Below, one piece after another: positions 33,235 to 41,756 of a stretch of DNA of 64,000 nt. Each line of letters opens with the position of its first letter. Position 1 is the first letter of the stretch. The position numbers and the translations under genes are program-made. The stretch lies in contig NZ_JAQZBC010000014.1 in assembly GCF_029239295.1 (NCBI RefSeq), positions 1-64,000 on the forward strand, given 5' to 3'. Source of the stretch: Sphingomonas sp. GTDB lineage: Bacteria > Pseudomonadota > Alphaproteobacteria > Sphingomonadales > Sphingomonadaceae. The notes beneath the pieces were generated by a model. It did no database searches, was not told the origin of the DNA, and saw nothing but the letters and a program-made list of their open reading frames with translations.

Positions 33235-34371
33235 TCACGACAGCAGCCTGGGATTGACGATCTGGCCGTCGCGGGTCAGCCGCACGGCGTCGCCGATTTC
33301 CTCGTCCAGCACGGGCCGGCCGGCATCCTTGTCCCAGAAGGCGGACAGGAAGTTGAACAGGTTGCGTGAAAACAGCGCGGAGGCATCCGCCGCCAGCCGC
33401 GATGGCACGTTGCGATGGCCGACGATCTTCACGCCGTGGCGCTCGACCACCTGGCCGGCGACCGCGCCCTCGACGTTTCCGCCCTGCTCCACCGCCAGAT
33501 CGATGATGACGCTGCCCGGTCGCATGGTCGCGATCTGCGCATCGCTGACGAGGCGCGGCGCGGGCCGGCCCGGGATCAGCGCGGTGGTGATCACGATGTC
33601 CTGCTTGGCGATGTGGCTGGATACCAGTTCGGCCTGTGCCTTCTGATATTCCTCGCTCATCTCGGTCGCATAGCCGCCCGAGCCTTCGCCCTCGATCCCC
33701 TTCACATTCTCGACGAAGATCGGCTTGGCGCCGAGCGAGAGGATCTGCTCCTTGGTCGCCGATCGCACGTCGGTCGCGGATACCTGCGCGCCCAGCCGGC
33801 GGGCGGTGGCGATCGCCTGCAGGCCGGCGACGCCCACGCCCATGACGAAGAGCTTGGCGGCGGATACCGTGCCTGCCGCAGTCATCATCATCGGAAAGGC
33901 GCGGTCATATTCCGCCGCTGCGTCCAGCACTGCCTTATATCCCGACAGGTTGGACTGCGACGACAGGATGTCCATCGATTGCGCGCGGGTGATTCGCGGC
34001 ATGAATTCCATCGCCAGCGCCTCGAGCCCGGCGGCGGCATAGGCGTCGACGCGGGCACGCCCGCCCTGTTCGCCCGTACCGAAGGGGTTCAGCCCTGCGA
34101 CCAGCCACGCGCCGCGCTTGGCATTGGCGATGGAGGCGGGATCCGGTCCCTGGACAGCCAGGATGATATCCGCTCCGTCGACCACCGCGCCCCGCTCGGC
34201 CACCGTGGCGCCCGCATCGCGGTACGCCTGGTCGGCGATCGAGGCGCTGGCGCCGGCGCCAGCCTCCACGGCCAGATCAGCGCCTAGCTGAATGAACTTC
34301 TTCACCGTTTCCGGTGTCGCCGCCACTCGCCGTTCGCCGTCCGCCCCCTCCTTGAGGACAGCGATCTTCAT
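33235..34371 (-). CDS. pntAA: NAD(P) transhydrogenase subunit alpha, part 1 (NAD-binding)
   Basis: This 378-aa soluble domain I resembles alanine dehydrogenase: N-terminal MKIAVLKEGADGERRVA, active-site loop QSNLSGYKAV and the NAD-binding G-x-G-x-x-G/A segment VMGVGVAGLQAIATARRLGA. It binds NAD(H) and passes hydride to PntB domain III. Its start is 3 nt after the small aa3 subunit IV gene. Confidence 0.95.
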   Translation of the reverse strand: MKIAVLKEGADGERRVAATPETVKKFIQLGADLAVEAGAGASASIADQAYRDAGATVAERGAVVDGADIILAVQGPDPASIANAKRGAWLVAGLNPFGTGEQGGRARVDAYAAAGLEALAMEFMPRITRAQSMDILSSQSNLSGYKAVLDAAAEYDRAFPMMMTAAGTVSAAKLFVMGVGVAGLQAIATARRLGAQVSATDVRSATKEQILSLGAKPIFVENVKGIEGEGSGGYATEMSEEYQKAQAELVSSHIAKQDIVITTALIPGRPAPRLVSDAQIATMRPGSVIIDLAVEQGGNVEGAVAGQVVERHGVKIVGHRNVPSRLAADASALFSRNLFNFLSAFWDKDAGRPVLDEEIGDAVRLTRDGQIVNPRLLS

Positions 34372-34374
34372 GGC

Positions 34375-34512
34375 TTAGGCGATCAGCCAGACGACAAACG
34401 CGGCCAATGCCACGCAGCCGATCGTTCCCCACTTCAGCATGCCCATGACTCTGCCATAGGTTGCTTCATGCGCCGTCATGTCGTCATGGTGATTTGCGCT
34501 GTGCTGGGCCAT
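34375..34512 (-). CDS. aa3-type cytochrome c oxidase subunit IV-like small membrane protein
   Basis: This 45-aa protein reads MAQHSANHHDD, then AHEATYGRVMGMLKWGT and one membrane helix ending LIA. That is the bacterial COX4_pro_2-type subunit IV pattern (xxATYxxFxxxxKWGT). It starts behind AGAGGAAGA and leads the pnt operon with a 3-nt gap. Other aa3 oxidase genes are not in the window. It is too short for most gene callers. Confidence 0.85.
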   Translation of the reverse strand: MAQHSANHHDDMTAHEATYGRVMGMLKWGTIGCVALAAFVVWLIA

Positions 34513-34637
34513 TGTCTTCCTCTTTCCACTGCTTTGAAGTTCGTCTTAGTCCGGTCGGCGCCTTCGCCTCAAGCCTGCTTAAGCGAGCTTTTACTTGCAT
34601 GCCATAAAGTGGGGCACTGGATGAAACGGGACGAATC

Positions 34638-36059
34638 ATGACGCGAAACGGCCAGCGCATGCTGATGCTGATCGATGACGAGCCCGCGCAGCGCCGGCTG
34701 GTGGCGGCGCTTGCCTCGCGTGGGGGGTGGCGCACCCTGTTCGCAGGCGATGCCGAAACAGCGATTGCGACGCTCGGCACGCAGGAGGGGATGCAGCTCG
34801 ACGCGATCCTGTTCGACCATTGGGGAGAGGATGCGGATGCGTCCGCGCTGATCGCCGAATTGCGTTCGCGTCGCCCGGCCCTGCCGGTGCTGGTGGTGAC
34901 CGCCAATGGCTCGGTGGCGCATGCGGTGAATGCGATGCGCGCCGGCGCGACCGATTTTCTGGTGAAGCCGCTGGCGCCTGAGCGCCTGCTCCAGGCGCTC
35001 GACGCCGCCGTCGCCGATACGGCCGCGGGTGAGCTTCGCCCGCTCACAGAGAAGATCCCGGCAATGCTGGGCTTCGACGAGATCGTCGGCTCGGCGCCGC
35101 AGTTCCGCGCCGCGCTCGCCATCGCTGCCAAGGCTGCGCGCGCCCGCGTCGCCGTCCTCATCGAGGGCGAAAGCGGGGTCGGCAAGGAAGTGGTGGCAGA
35201 GGCTGTCCATGCCGCCAGCCCGCGCGCGAAGAAGCCGATGCTGACGGTGAATTGCGGCTCGCTGCCTGCGAATCAGCTCGACAGCGAATTATTCGGCCAT
35301 GAAACGGGCGCCTTCGCCGGCGCCTTCGATCGCAAGGTCGGAAAGTTCGTCGAAGCCGATGGTGGCACGCTGTTAATCGACGAGATCGGCGAAATGCCGC
35401 TCGAAACACAAGGCCGGCTGCTCGACACCCTTCAGACCGGCATGGTCCACCCGCTGGGCGGGCGCCACCCGCGCGAGGTGGACGTGCGAGTCATCGTCGC
35501 CACCAATCGGCGGCTGGCGGAAGAGGTGGAGGCCGGGAATTTCCGCGAGGACCTGTATTTCCGCCTCAACATCGCACCTGTCACGATCCCGCCGCTGCGC
35601 GAACGGGCGCAGGATATCCCGGCGCTCGCCCGCCACTTGCTGGCGCGAATCGCGCTTCAGCCCGGTTTGCGTCAGCTTGGCGTCACGGACGACGCGCTCG
35701 GGCTGCTGATGGATTACGACTGGCCCGGCAACGTGCGCCAGCTCCAGAACGCCTTGTTCCGCGCCGCAGTGCTGTGTGAAGGCGACGCGCTGACCCGCGC
35801 CGATTTCCCGCAGATCGCGACCCTCAACACCCGCCGCGTCCGCGCGCCGCAACCACAGCATATGGCCACCTCGGGCGGCGTGGAGCTGTTCCGCCCCGAC
35901 GGCAATCTGCGCATGCTCGAAGAAATCGAGGCGGACGTGATTCGGCTCGCCATCGGCCATTACCGCGGTCGCATGACGGAGGTCGCGCGCCGGCTCGGCA
36001 TCGGCCGGTCGACGCTGTACCGCAAGCTGGGCGAGCTGGGCATCGACAACGCGGCCTGA
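34638..36059 (+). CDS. NtrC-family response regulator with altered GAFTGA loop
   Basis: This 473-aa protein has a receiver domain (acid pocket DD13-14, phospho-Asp60, Lys110), a AAA+ domain (Walker A GESGVGKE at 177-184, Walker [10 protein letters not shown]) and a Fis-type HTH at the end ([19 protein letters not shown]). The sigma-54 contact loop reads GAFAGA (224-229) where the family has GAFTGA; Thr to Ala often weakens sigma-54 activation. It may therefore be an atypical activator or act with another sigma factor. No partner kinase adjoins it; it diverges from the pnt/aa3 operon. Confidence 0.88.
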   Translation: MTRNGQRMLMLIDDEPAQRRLVAALASRGGWRTLFAGDAETAIATLGTQEGMQLDAILFDHWGEDADASALIAELRSRRPALPVLVVTANGSVAHAVNAMRAGATDFLVKPLAPERLLQALDAAVADTAAGELRPLTEKIPAMLGFDEIVGSAPQFRAALAIAAKAARARVAVLIEGESGVGKEVVAEAVHAASPRAKKPMLTVNCGSLPANQLDSELFGHETGAFAGAFDRKVGKFVEADGGTLLIDEIGEMPLETQGRLLDTLQTGMVHPLGGRHPREVDVRVIVATNRRLAEEVEAGNFREDLYFRLNIAPVTIPPLRERAQDIPALARHLLARIALQPGLRQLGVTDDALGLLMDYDWPGNVRQLQNALFRAAVLCEGDALTRADFPQIATLNTRRVRAPQPQHMATSGGVELFRPDGNLRMLEEIEADVIRLAIGHYRGRMTEVARRLGIGRSTLYRKLGELGIDNAA

Positions 36060-36088
36060 GCCGCACGACGCCCAGCCGGCCTCGCTTT

Positions 36089-36985
36089 TTATCCGCCCGT
36101 CCGAACCTCCTCCTTGCGCAGACGCTCGGCAAGCGCGCGCTCCGACGCTTCGGCATAGCTGCGGCAGGCGCCGGGATTGCTGAGATAGCGTGTCTTGGCA
36201 CCACCCTGGTCCGCATGCGCGGTGATCAGGATGTCACACCGCATTTTCTTCATCGTCGCGTAAGTCTGCGCGAAGGCGGTGCGAATCCCTGCGCTGGTCG
36301 GCGCGCTGTACCGATATCCGTCGGCCGAGACGGGATTGAGGCTGGAGGCGAAGACAACCGTCCGGCACGTGGCACCTTCGCACGCCGGCCAGCTCCAACT
36401 CACGCTGCCGGCGGTATGCCCCGCGGTCTGATGCGCGGTCACCGTCACCTTGCCCAGCGTCAGCCCCTCGCCATTCGAGATCGTGCGCACCTTGGCCACC
36501 GGCGGAAAGCTGTGATCATAGGCCAGTTGCGGATCATCCTTGTCCAGCCGCCCGCTCTTCAAGCCCGCGGCCGCCCGGTTGCCCGCAACCACCGTCGCGC
36601 CAGTATCGCGCACCAGTGCCGCCAGCCCGCCGGCATGGTCGAAATGCGGCTCGGTGCTCAGGATGAACTTGATGTCCTGCGGCTTGAAACCAAGCTGGCG
36701 AACATTGTCGAGGATGCGCGGCGCGGCTTGCGGCAAGGCGGCATCGACCAGGATCAGCCCCGCCCCCGTGTCGATCAGCGCGACGCTCAAGCCGCCGAAT
36801 CCGACCAGGTAGGTCGTGCCGAAGACCTTTTCGGGTGCGCGCGGCGCCAGCCACGTCGCTTCACGGTCGCGCGCCAGCGGTCGGGTGAGTGGATCGGGCG
36901 TCTGCTGCGGGGCAGTTGCCTGCTGCGCACTCGCGGTGCCGGTCAGCAGCAGGGCAGCAATCAGAATACCGGGTCGGCGCACCAT
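36089..36985 (-). CDS. Subclass B3 metallo-beta-lactamase, Glu116 (B3-E) variant
   Basis: From ATG 36985 (AGGAG site) the product is 298 aa with a signal peptide ending near TASAQ. The zinc motif reads STEPHFDHAGG: Glu112 replaces the usual His116, while His114, Asp116 and His117 (standard His118, Asp120, His121) remain. His190 in TAGHTAGS (His196), Ser220 in PVSADGYRY (Ser221) and His257 (His263) are present. B3 enzymes with Glu at 116 form a small described subgroup (B3-E; a Sphingobium example is known), expected to have altered zinc-1 affinity. Periplasmic beta-lactam hydrolysis is likely but activity cannot be judged. Confidence 0.87.
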   Translation of the reverse strand: MVRRPGILIAALLLTGTASAQQATAPQQTPDPLTRPLARDREATWLAPRAPEKVFGTTYLVGFGGLSVALIDTGAGLILVDAALPQAAPRILDNVRQLGFKPQDIKFILSTEPHFDHAGGLAALVRDTGATVVAGNRAAAGLKSGRLDKDDPQLAYDHSFPPVAKVRTISNGEGLTLGKVTVTAHQTAGHTAGSVSWSWPACEGATCRTVVFASSLNPVSADGYRYSAPTSAGIRTAFAQTYATMKKMRCDILITAHADQGGAKTRYLSNPGACRSYAEASERALAERLRKEEVRTGG

Positions 36986-37106
36986 TGGTTGATCTCCTCT
37001 GTGCTGCCTTGTCGCCGCGCCGGGCGACCACGACAAGAGGAGGTCACAGAGAAAGGCTCAGCGATGCGCCATCCCGTCGCGGCCGCCCTGTGCAGGCCGC
37101 AAGGGA

Positions 37107-37469
37107 TTACTTGCCGCTGCCCTCGCTCGCGTTGATCCGCGCCCAACGCGCCTTGCGCTCGGCCTGCCGGTACGCCTGGTTCTGCCGCAGCCGGTCAAAC
37201 CCGGCGACCTTCTTCTTGGCCAGCTCCGGGCCCAGTTCCGGGAACATCGCGTCCACCATCTGCGCGCGCTCCAGCCGCTCGCGGTACATCGTCGGCGTCA
37301 TGTCGCCGCTGCTCGGAACGGCAGGATTGAACGACGGATCATTCTGGCCGCCGAAGGTGCCGATCGGCGTGGGCGCTCCGGGCGCCGTGCCGGGAACAGC
37401 CAATGTCGCACTCTGCGCGAGGGCGCCACCACCGGAAAGAAGCAAGGCTGCGGCCAGTACAATCTTCAT
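37107..37469 (-). CDS. Unknown secreted 120-aa protein
   Basis: It has a signal peptide (MKIVLAAALLLSGGGALAQ), a Pro/Gly-rich middle and a basic helical end. No family is recognised. A GGAGAGG ribosome site precedes ATG 37469. It is likely periplasmic; it lies between the metallo-beta-lactamase and a HAD hydrolase on the same strand, without evidence of a shared role. Confidence 0.75.
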   Translation of the reverse strand: MKIVLAAALLLSGGGALAQSATLAVPGTAPGAPTPIGTFGGQNDPSFNPAVPSSGDMTPTMYRERLERAQMVDAMFPELGPELAKKKVAGFDRLRQNQAYRQAERKARWARINASEGSGK

Positions 37470-37559
37470 CGGACCTCTCCTGCAGGGATCACCCGTTTCT
37501 ACTCAAACCCTCATATACCTAACCTGTTCCGATTTTCCGGGGTCGTCAACGCCTTGGTT

Positions 37560-38291
37560 TCACAGGCGAAGCGGAGCGGACTGCGCCTCGCTGCCGCGCG
37601 GAGCGTCCTCGATCGCGCGCACCCACTCGGGCAGGTCCGCCAGGCTCTCCAGCTCGCGAAAGCGGGCGGCATCCTGCGGGGGCGCTGCCACCTCATGCGC
37701 CCAGGCGCCCTCCTGCGGTACATACGCCGCCCAGGCGCCGGCCGCGAGCGCAGGCAGCACGTCCGATCGCATCGAATCGCCCGCCATCAGCGCGTACTCC
37801 GGTGCCACGCCATACCGCTCGAACAGCCGGGTAAAGGTCTCCTCCTTCTTGTCGCTGACGATCTCCACGCCGTGGAACATCTCGCCCAGCCCCGATGCCG
37901 CCAGCTTCATCTCCTGGTGCAACAGATCCCCCTTGGTGACGAGCACCAGCCGGGCCGTTTCCGCCAGCGCGCGCAGCGTATCCTCGATCCCGTCCAGCAG
38001 CTCGACCGGATGCGCCAGAAGCGCGCGCCCCGCCTCCAGCACCGCCACGATCGCGTCTGCATTGGCGCCGAATTCCAGCGCCGTCTCGATCATCGACAGC
38101 GTGAAGCTCTTCGCGCCATAGCCATAGAGCGGCAGGTTGCGCACCTCGACCGCCGCCAGCCGGTCGCGCGCGATCCCCGCCTCGGCGAACGGCGCCAGCA
38201 TCGCCACGAACGCATCCTCCGCCGCCGCGAAGAAGCGCATGTTGTGCCACAGCGTGTCGTCGGCATCGAGGCAGATGAGGTCGATCGGCAT
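37560..38291 (-). CDS. HAD-superfamily hydrolase
   Basis: This 243-aa enzyme has motif I DADDT (nucleophile Asp and acid Asp), motif II VTKGD, a motif III Lys (SDKKEET) and motif IV AGDSMRSD. It probably acts as a small-molecule phosphatase. ATG 38291 is used; an in-frame ATG 12 nt upstream is the alternative. Confidence 0.88.
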   Translation of the reverse strand: MPIDLICLDADDTLWHNMRFFAAAEDAFVAMLAPFAEAGIARDRLAAVEVRNLPLYGYGAKSFTLSMIETALEFGANADAIVAVLEAGRALLAHPVELLDGIEDTLRALAETARLVLVTKGDLLHQEMKLAASGLGEMFHGVEIVSDKKEETFTRLFERYGVAPEYALMAGDSMRSDVLPALAAGAWAAYVPQEGAWAHEVAAPPQDAARFRELESLADLPEWVRAIEDAPRGSEAQSAPLRL

Positions 38292-38446
38292 GGCGCGCCT
38301 CATACTAGCGATGCGCCGGCGCCGACCAGCCGGTCCGAACGGCGGGAACCATCACGGCGGCGGCGGCGTACATCCACCACCGGGATCGGTTGACGCGCCC
38401 TGCGCCGTCATTTATTGACACCCCTGTCAGTAAGGAGCCCAACTCA

Positions 38447-39244
38447 ATGGCCGCTAAGCTTCCCCCCTTCCCCGGCAGCACTGGCCGGCGTGACTGGAAC
38501 ACTGCGTTTGACGCGATCAAGAAGCTGATGAGCAACGGTGACGATACCGTTCAGGTTTTCCGGATCATGCGCGCGCTGAACGTCGGCAGCACCGAATGGG
38601 GCTATGCCAAGCTGCTGAGCACCGAAGAAGGTGGCCGGATCGCGCGTGAGCAGGCCGAATTGTCCGAACGCTTTTCAGATCGCGCGTGGGTCGACAGCTT
38701 CGCCCCGGGCACAGTCGGCGCCGCCTATCGCGATTTCCTCGACAGCACCGGCTATTCGGCCGACGGCCTCGTCGCGGTCAGCCGCGAAGGCAATGAGAAT
38801 GTCGAGATCAACCATCCCTATGCCTGGTTCGGCCGCCGCACGCGCGACATCCACGACATCTGGCACGTGCTGACCGGCTACAAGGCTGATGAAAGCCTTG
38901 GCGAAGCGGCGCTGGTCGCGTTCAGCTACGCCCAGGTCGGCGGCGCCGGCTGGGCCTTCATCGGGTCGGCCGCCGCGCTCAAGAGCCTGCGCGTGACCAA
39001 GGGTACGCTGTTCGCCCGCGCGGTGCTCGAAGGATATCAGCGCGGGAAGGCAGCCAAATGGCTGGCTGGCGAGGATTATCTGAAGCTGATGGACGAGCCG
39101 CTCGGCGCCGCGCGCAAGCGTCTGGGCCTGACCGAGCCGGTACTGTACCGCCGCGCCCAGGCCGAACTCGGCGAGGAAATGGCCTCCTACCTCAGCCAGC
39201 AGCGCGAGAAGTCGGAAGAACAGCAAATGCCGCTCGCCGCCTGA
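38447..39244 (+). CDS. coq4: Coq4-family protein (ubiquinone biosynthesis)
   Basis: This 265-aa protein contains the Coq4 signature RDIHDIWHVLTGY, with the H-D-x-x-H metal site and downstream Glu (ADESLGEAAL). Coq4 works in ubiquinone biosynthesis, now linked to C1 decarboxylation/hydroxylation of the ring. The ATG 38447 follows AAGGAG. It stands alone, followed by a strong terminator. Confidence 0.85.
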   Translation: MAAKLPPFPGSTGRRDWNTAFDAIKKLMSNGDDTVQVFRIMRALNVGSTEWGYAKLLSTEEGGRIAREQAELSERFSDRAWVDSFAPGTVGAAYRDFLDSTGYSADGLVAVSREGNENVEINHPYAWFGRRTRDIHDIWHVLTGYKADESLGEAALVAFSYAQVGGAGWAFIGSAAALKSLRVTKGTLFARAVLEGYQRGKAAKWLAGEDYLKLMDEPLGAARKRLGLTEPVLYRRAQAELGEEMASYLSQQREKSEEQQMPLAA

Positions 39245-39278
39245 ACCGGCAGCGGCGCTGCCTCAGCGACCGAAACGC

Positions 39279-39316
39279 AAAAAAGCGGGCGCCCGGATGG
39301 GCCGCCCGCTTTTTTC
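39279..39316. terminator. Strong bidirectional intrinsic terminator after coq4
   Basis: AAAAAAGCGGGCG pairs with CGCCCGC followed by TTTTTT, about 35 nt past the coq4 stop. The A run and T run on the two sides mean it can also end transcription from the minus strand. Confidence 0.9.
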
Positions 39317-39567
39317 TTGCTGAACCCGATCGTCCTGCCGCCGCGCAACGTGAGACGTTGCTCGCTCGGCGCAGGTGACGGCAAAGGCAATGTGACCGCC
39401 CATCATCCGGCCATGCATTACGCGCGCTATGCGGCGTGCCCGTGCGGGGCATCGGATATGGAGGGGGAAGCATAGAGCACGGCAGCACACATCGGTCGCT
39501 ACCGGGAGGTCATCGGTGGTGTCAGCGCACAGCTTGGTAAGGCCAGCCGCTGACCACCGGTTTCGGT

Positions 39568-39771
39568 TCAGTCTTCGGCGGAACGTTGCGCCGCGGTGGC
39601 GGCTTCGCGTTGGAGCCGCTGGGTGCTGACCCGTTCGGCGCGATCGGCCATGGCATCCCATGCCCGCGCTGCCCGTTCTGATCGCTCGCGAACATTGTCG
39701 AGCGTGGCGCCCTGCGCATTGGCCGTCTCGACGGCGGCGCGAGCGCGATAGGTGACGGCATCATCGGCCAT
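39568..39771 (-). CDS. Unknown 67-aa helical protein downstream of the cold-shock gene
   Basis: This small Ala/Arg/Glu-rich protein (MADDAVTYRARAAVE...) is predicted to be one long amphipathic helix. AGGAG lies 7 nt before the ATG at 39771. It lies 50 nt after the cold-shock gene on the same strand and could be co-transcribed with it. No family recognised. Competing frames here are less convincing. Confidence 0.6.
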   Translation of the reverse strand: MADDAVTYRARAAVETANAQGATLDNVRERSERAARAWDAMADRAERVSTQRLQREAATAAQRSAED

Positions 39772-39821
39772 GATATCGCTCCTGTTGAAAGCGGGCCGGC
39801 CACAGGCCGACCCGCATGCAA

Positions 39822-40034
39822 TTACTCGGCGGCTTCGAGACCGACGGCGCTTGCGCGGCCGCGACGATCCGTCTCCATCTCGTAGCTCACGCGCTGGTTC
39901 TGCTGCAGCGTGGCGAAGCCAGCGCGCTCAACGGCAGAAATGTGCACGAACGCATCCGCGCCGCCATTGTCCGGCGCGATGAAGCCGAAGCCCTTGTCCA
40001 TGTTGAAAAACTTTACGGTGCCGATCTGAGCCAT
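39822..40034 (-). CDS. cspA: CspA-family cold-shock protein
   Basis: This 70-aa single cold-shock domain has RNP1 KGFGFI and RNP2 DAFVHIS. It binds single-stranded nucleic acid and acts as an RNA chaperone. A roughly 300-nt AT-richer upstream region suggests the long 5' leader typical of cold-shock mRNAs. Whether it is cold-induced is not readable. Confidence 0.95.
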   Translation of the reverse strand: MAQIGTVKFFNMDKGFGFIAPDNGGADAFVHISAVERAGFATLQQNQRVSYEMETDRRGRASAVGLEAAE

Positions 40035-40339
40035 GTACTTATTCCTTCATTTTTGGCTGGCCGATCCAAAGAGCGGATCGTCCGGTGCCGCGGCAGCAGG
40101 GAAAGAAGGAAGAAGGTGCCGCAAAGCGCCAAAGACCGTTCGATTTGCGACTGTAGCTCGTCCTATATAGAAAATAATGTTGGAAATAGCCAGCCCCCTC
40201 GCCCGGCGGTATATTCTGGCGATATCATTGCGAAATTGTCCGCGCTCCCCATGTAGAATTCATCCGCGGCCATTCTGATCTGTAGGCGCCGCTGGCTGAG
40301 AGACCGACGTGCTTTCGCTTACGGATGGAAGGCCGCGCG
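40035..40339. other. 305-bp AT-richer interval upstream of the cold-shock gene
   Basis: No protein gene is supported. The part around 40150-40210 (containing TATATAGAAAATAATG) stands out as AT-rich and probably includes the promoter and long leader of the minus-strand cold-shock gene. Confidence 0.45.
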
Positions 40340-40543
40340 ATGGACCTCAACGAACTCTATTTCCGCCATCAGGTATCGGTCGCCCGTGCCGCGTCTGCGC
40401 TGACCTGCGAGGCGCGCTATGCGCACCGTGGCCTGGCGGCCGGTTATGCCCGCCGCATCGCTGATCTGCAGTCCGGTAGCGAGATTGTCGCGCTGGCGCC
40501 CACAACGCTGCCGCGCCCGGTCCGCGGACGCCGCAGCCACTGA
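40340..40543 (+). CDS. Unknown 67-aa protein upstream of recF
   Basis: This short protein (MDLNELYFRHQVSVARAAS...) is probably mostly helical with a basic end. ATG 40340 follows GGAAGG. No family function is known to me, but the coding pattern looks real (codon third positions GC-rich). It ends 84 nt before recF in the same direction. Confidence 0.6.
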   Translation: MDLNELYFRHQVSVARAASALTCEARYAHRGLAAGYARRIADLQSGSEIVALAPTTLPRPVRGRRSH

Positions 40544-40627
40544 TCCGAAGGCCGCGCGCCGGGCCGAACGCTCGGCGGCGCAACAGATCGCTTTCGCCTT
40601 CTCCCAAGCCACAGTAGAGCCGCGGCG

Positions 40628-41671
40628 ATGATCCGCCGGCTCGTGCTGACCGATGTTCGCAGCCATTCCGCGCTGGCGCTCTCTCCGGGAGCGGGCTTCG
40701 TGCTGCTCACCGGCCCCAATGGGGCGGGCAAGACCAATGTGCTGGAGGCGGTATCCCTGCTCGCGCCGGGTCGCGGGCTGCGCCGCGCTGGCCTTGGCGA
40801 CATTGCCCGCCGCGACGGCCCCGGCGGCTTTGGGATCGCCGCCACTTTGGACGACACCACGGAGATCGCGACCGGAACGCTCGCCAGCGCGCCCGAACGC
40901 CGAGTCATCCGGATCAACGGCGCCCCGTCGCCCGGCAATGCACTCGCTGAATGGCTGTCGATCCTTTGGCTCACCCCAGCGATGGATCGCCTTTTCGTCG
41001 AGCCGGCGAGCGAGCGCCGCCGCTTCCTTGATCGGCTGACGCTCGCACTGGTGCCCGGCCACGCCACCGAATCGAGCCGCTACGACGCGGCGATGCGCGC
41101 GCGGAACAAGCTTCTGACCGAGCCATTCCCCGATCGCGAATGGCTGTCGGCGCTGGAGGCACAGATGGCGCAGCATGGCGCGGCGATTGATGCTGCCCGG
41201 CGCGAGGCCGTGACGGCGGTGTCGGCGCAACTCGCCGGCATGGAGGCGGGCGACTTTCCCCGCGCCGCGCTCGCGCTGGAGGGGTGGAGCGGTGATGGCG
41301 ACGCGCTGCTCGCCGCGCTCGCCGTCGGGCGTGCACGTGATGCCGCGGCCGGACGGACATTGGTCGGCCCGCACCGCGCCGACCTTCTCGTGACCCACAG
41401 TGACAAGCAGATCCCGGCCGCGCAGGCATCCACCGGCGAGCAAAAGGCGCTGTTGCTGGCGATCGTACTGGCCCATGCAACGCTGGTCGGCGCGCGGCGC
41501 GGACAGCCGCCGATCCTGCTGCTCGACGAGGTCGCCGCGCATCTCGATCCCGCCCGCCGCGCCGCGTTGTTCGATCGTCTCAGCGGGCATGCGCAGGTGT
41601 GGATGACCGGCACCGAGCCGGCTCTGTTCGCCGCGATCGGCGAGGACGCGACCCGCATCGCGCTGGGCTAG
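40628..41671 (+). CDS. recF: DNA replication/repair protein RecF
   Basis: This 347-aa SMC-like ATPase has Walker [10 protein letters not shown], the ABC signature [17 protein letters not shown] and Walker [15 protein letters not shown]. It loads RecA at single-strand gaps. gyrB lies downstream with an MFS gene between, a loosened version of the usual recF-gyrB pairing. Start ATG 40628 matches the conserved N-terminus (I-x-x-L-x-L-T-D-x-R-x-x). Confidence 0.95.
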   Translation: MIRRLVLTDVRSHSALALSPGAGFVLLTGPNGAGKTNVLEAVSLLAPGRGLRRAGLGDIARRDGPGGFGIAATLDDTTEIATGTLASAPERRVIRINGAPSPGNALAEWLSILWLTPAMDRLFVEPASERRRFLDRLTLALVPGHATESSRYDAAMRARNKLLTEPFPDREWLSALEAQMAQHGAAIDAARREAVTAVSAQLAGMEAGDFPRAALALEGWSGDGDALLAALAVGRARDAAAGRTLVGPHRADLLVTHSDKQIPAAQASTGEQKALLLAIVLAHATLVGARRGQPPILLLDEVAAHLDPARRAALFDRLSGHAQVWMTGTEPALFAAIGEDATRIALG

Positions 41672-41756
41672 GCGGCGCTGGACTGGGCGCCTGCCACGCC
41701 AGCCGCTTGAGGTATAATCGCTGGACGCGCCCGTCTTGTGCGTTACCATCCCGCTC

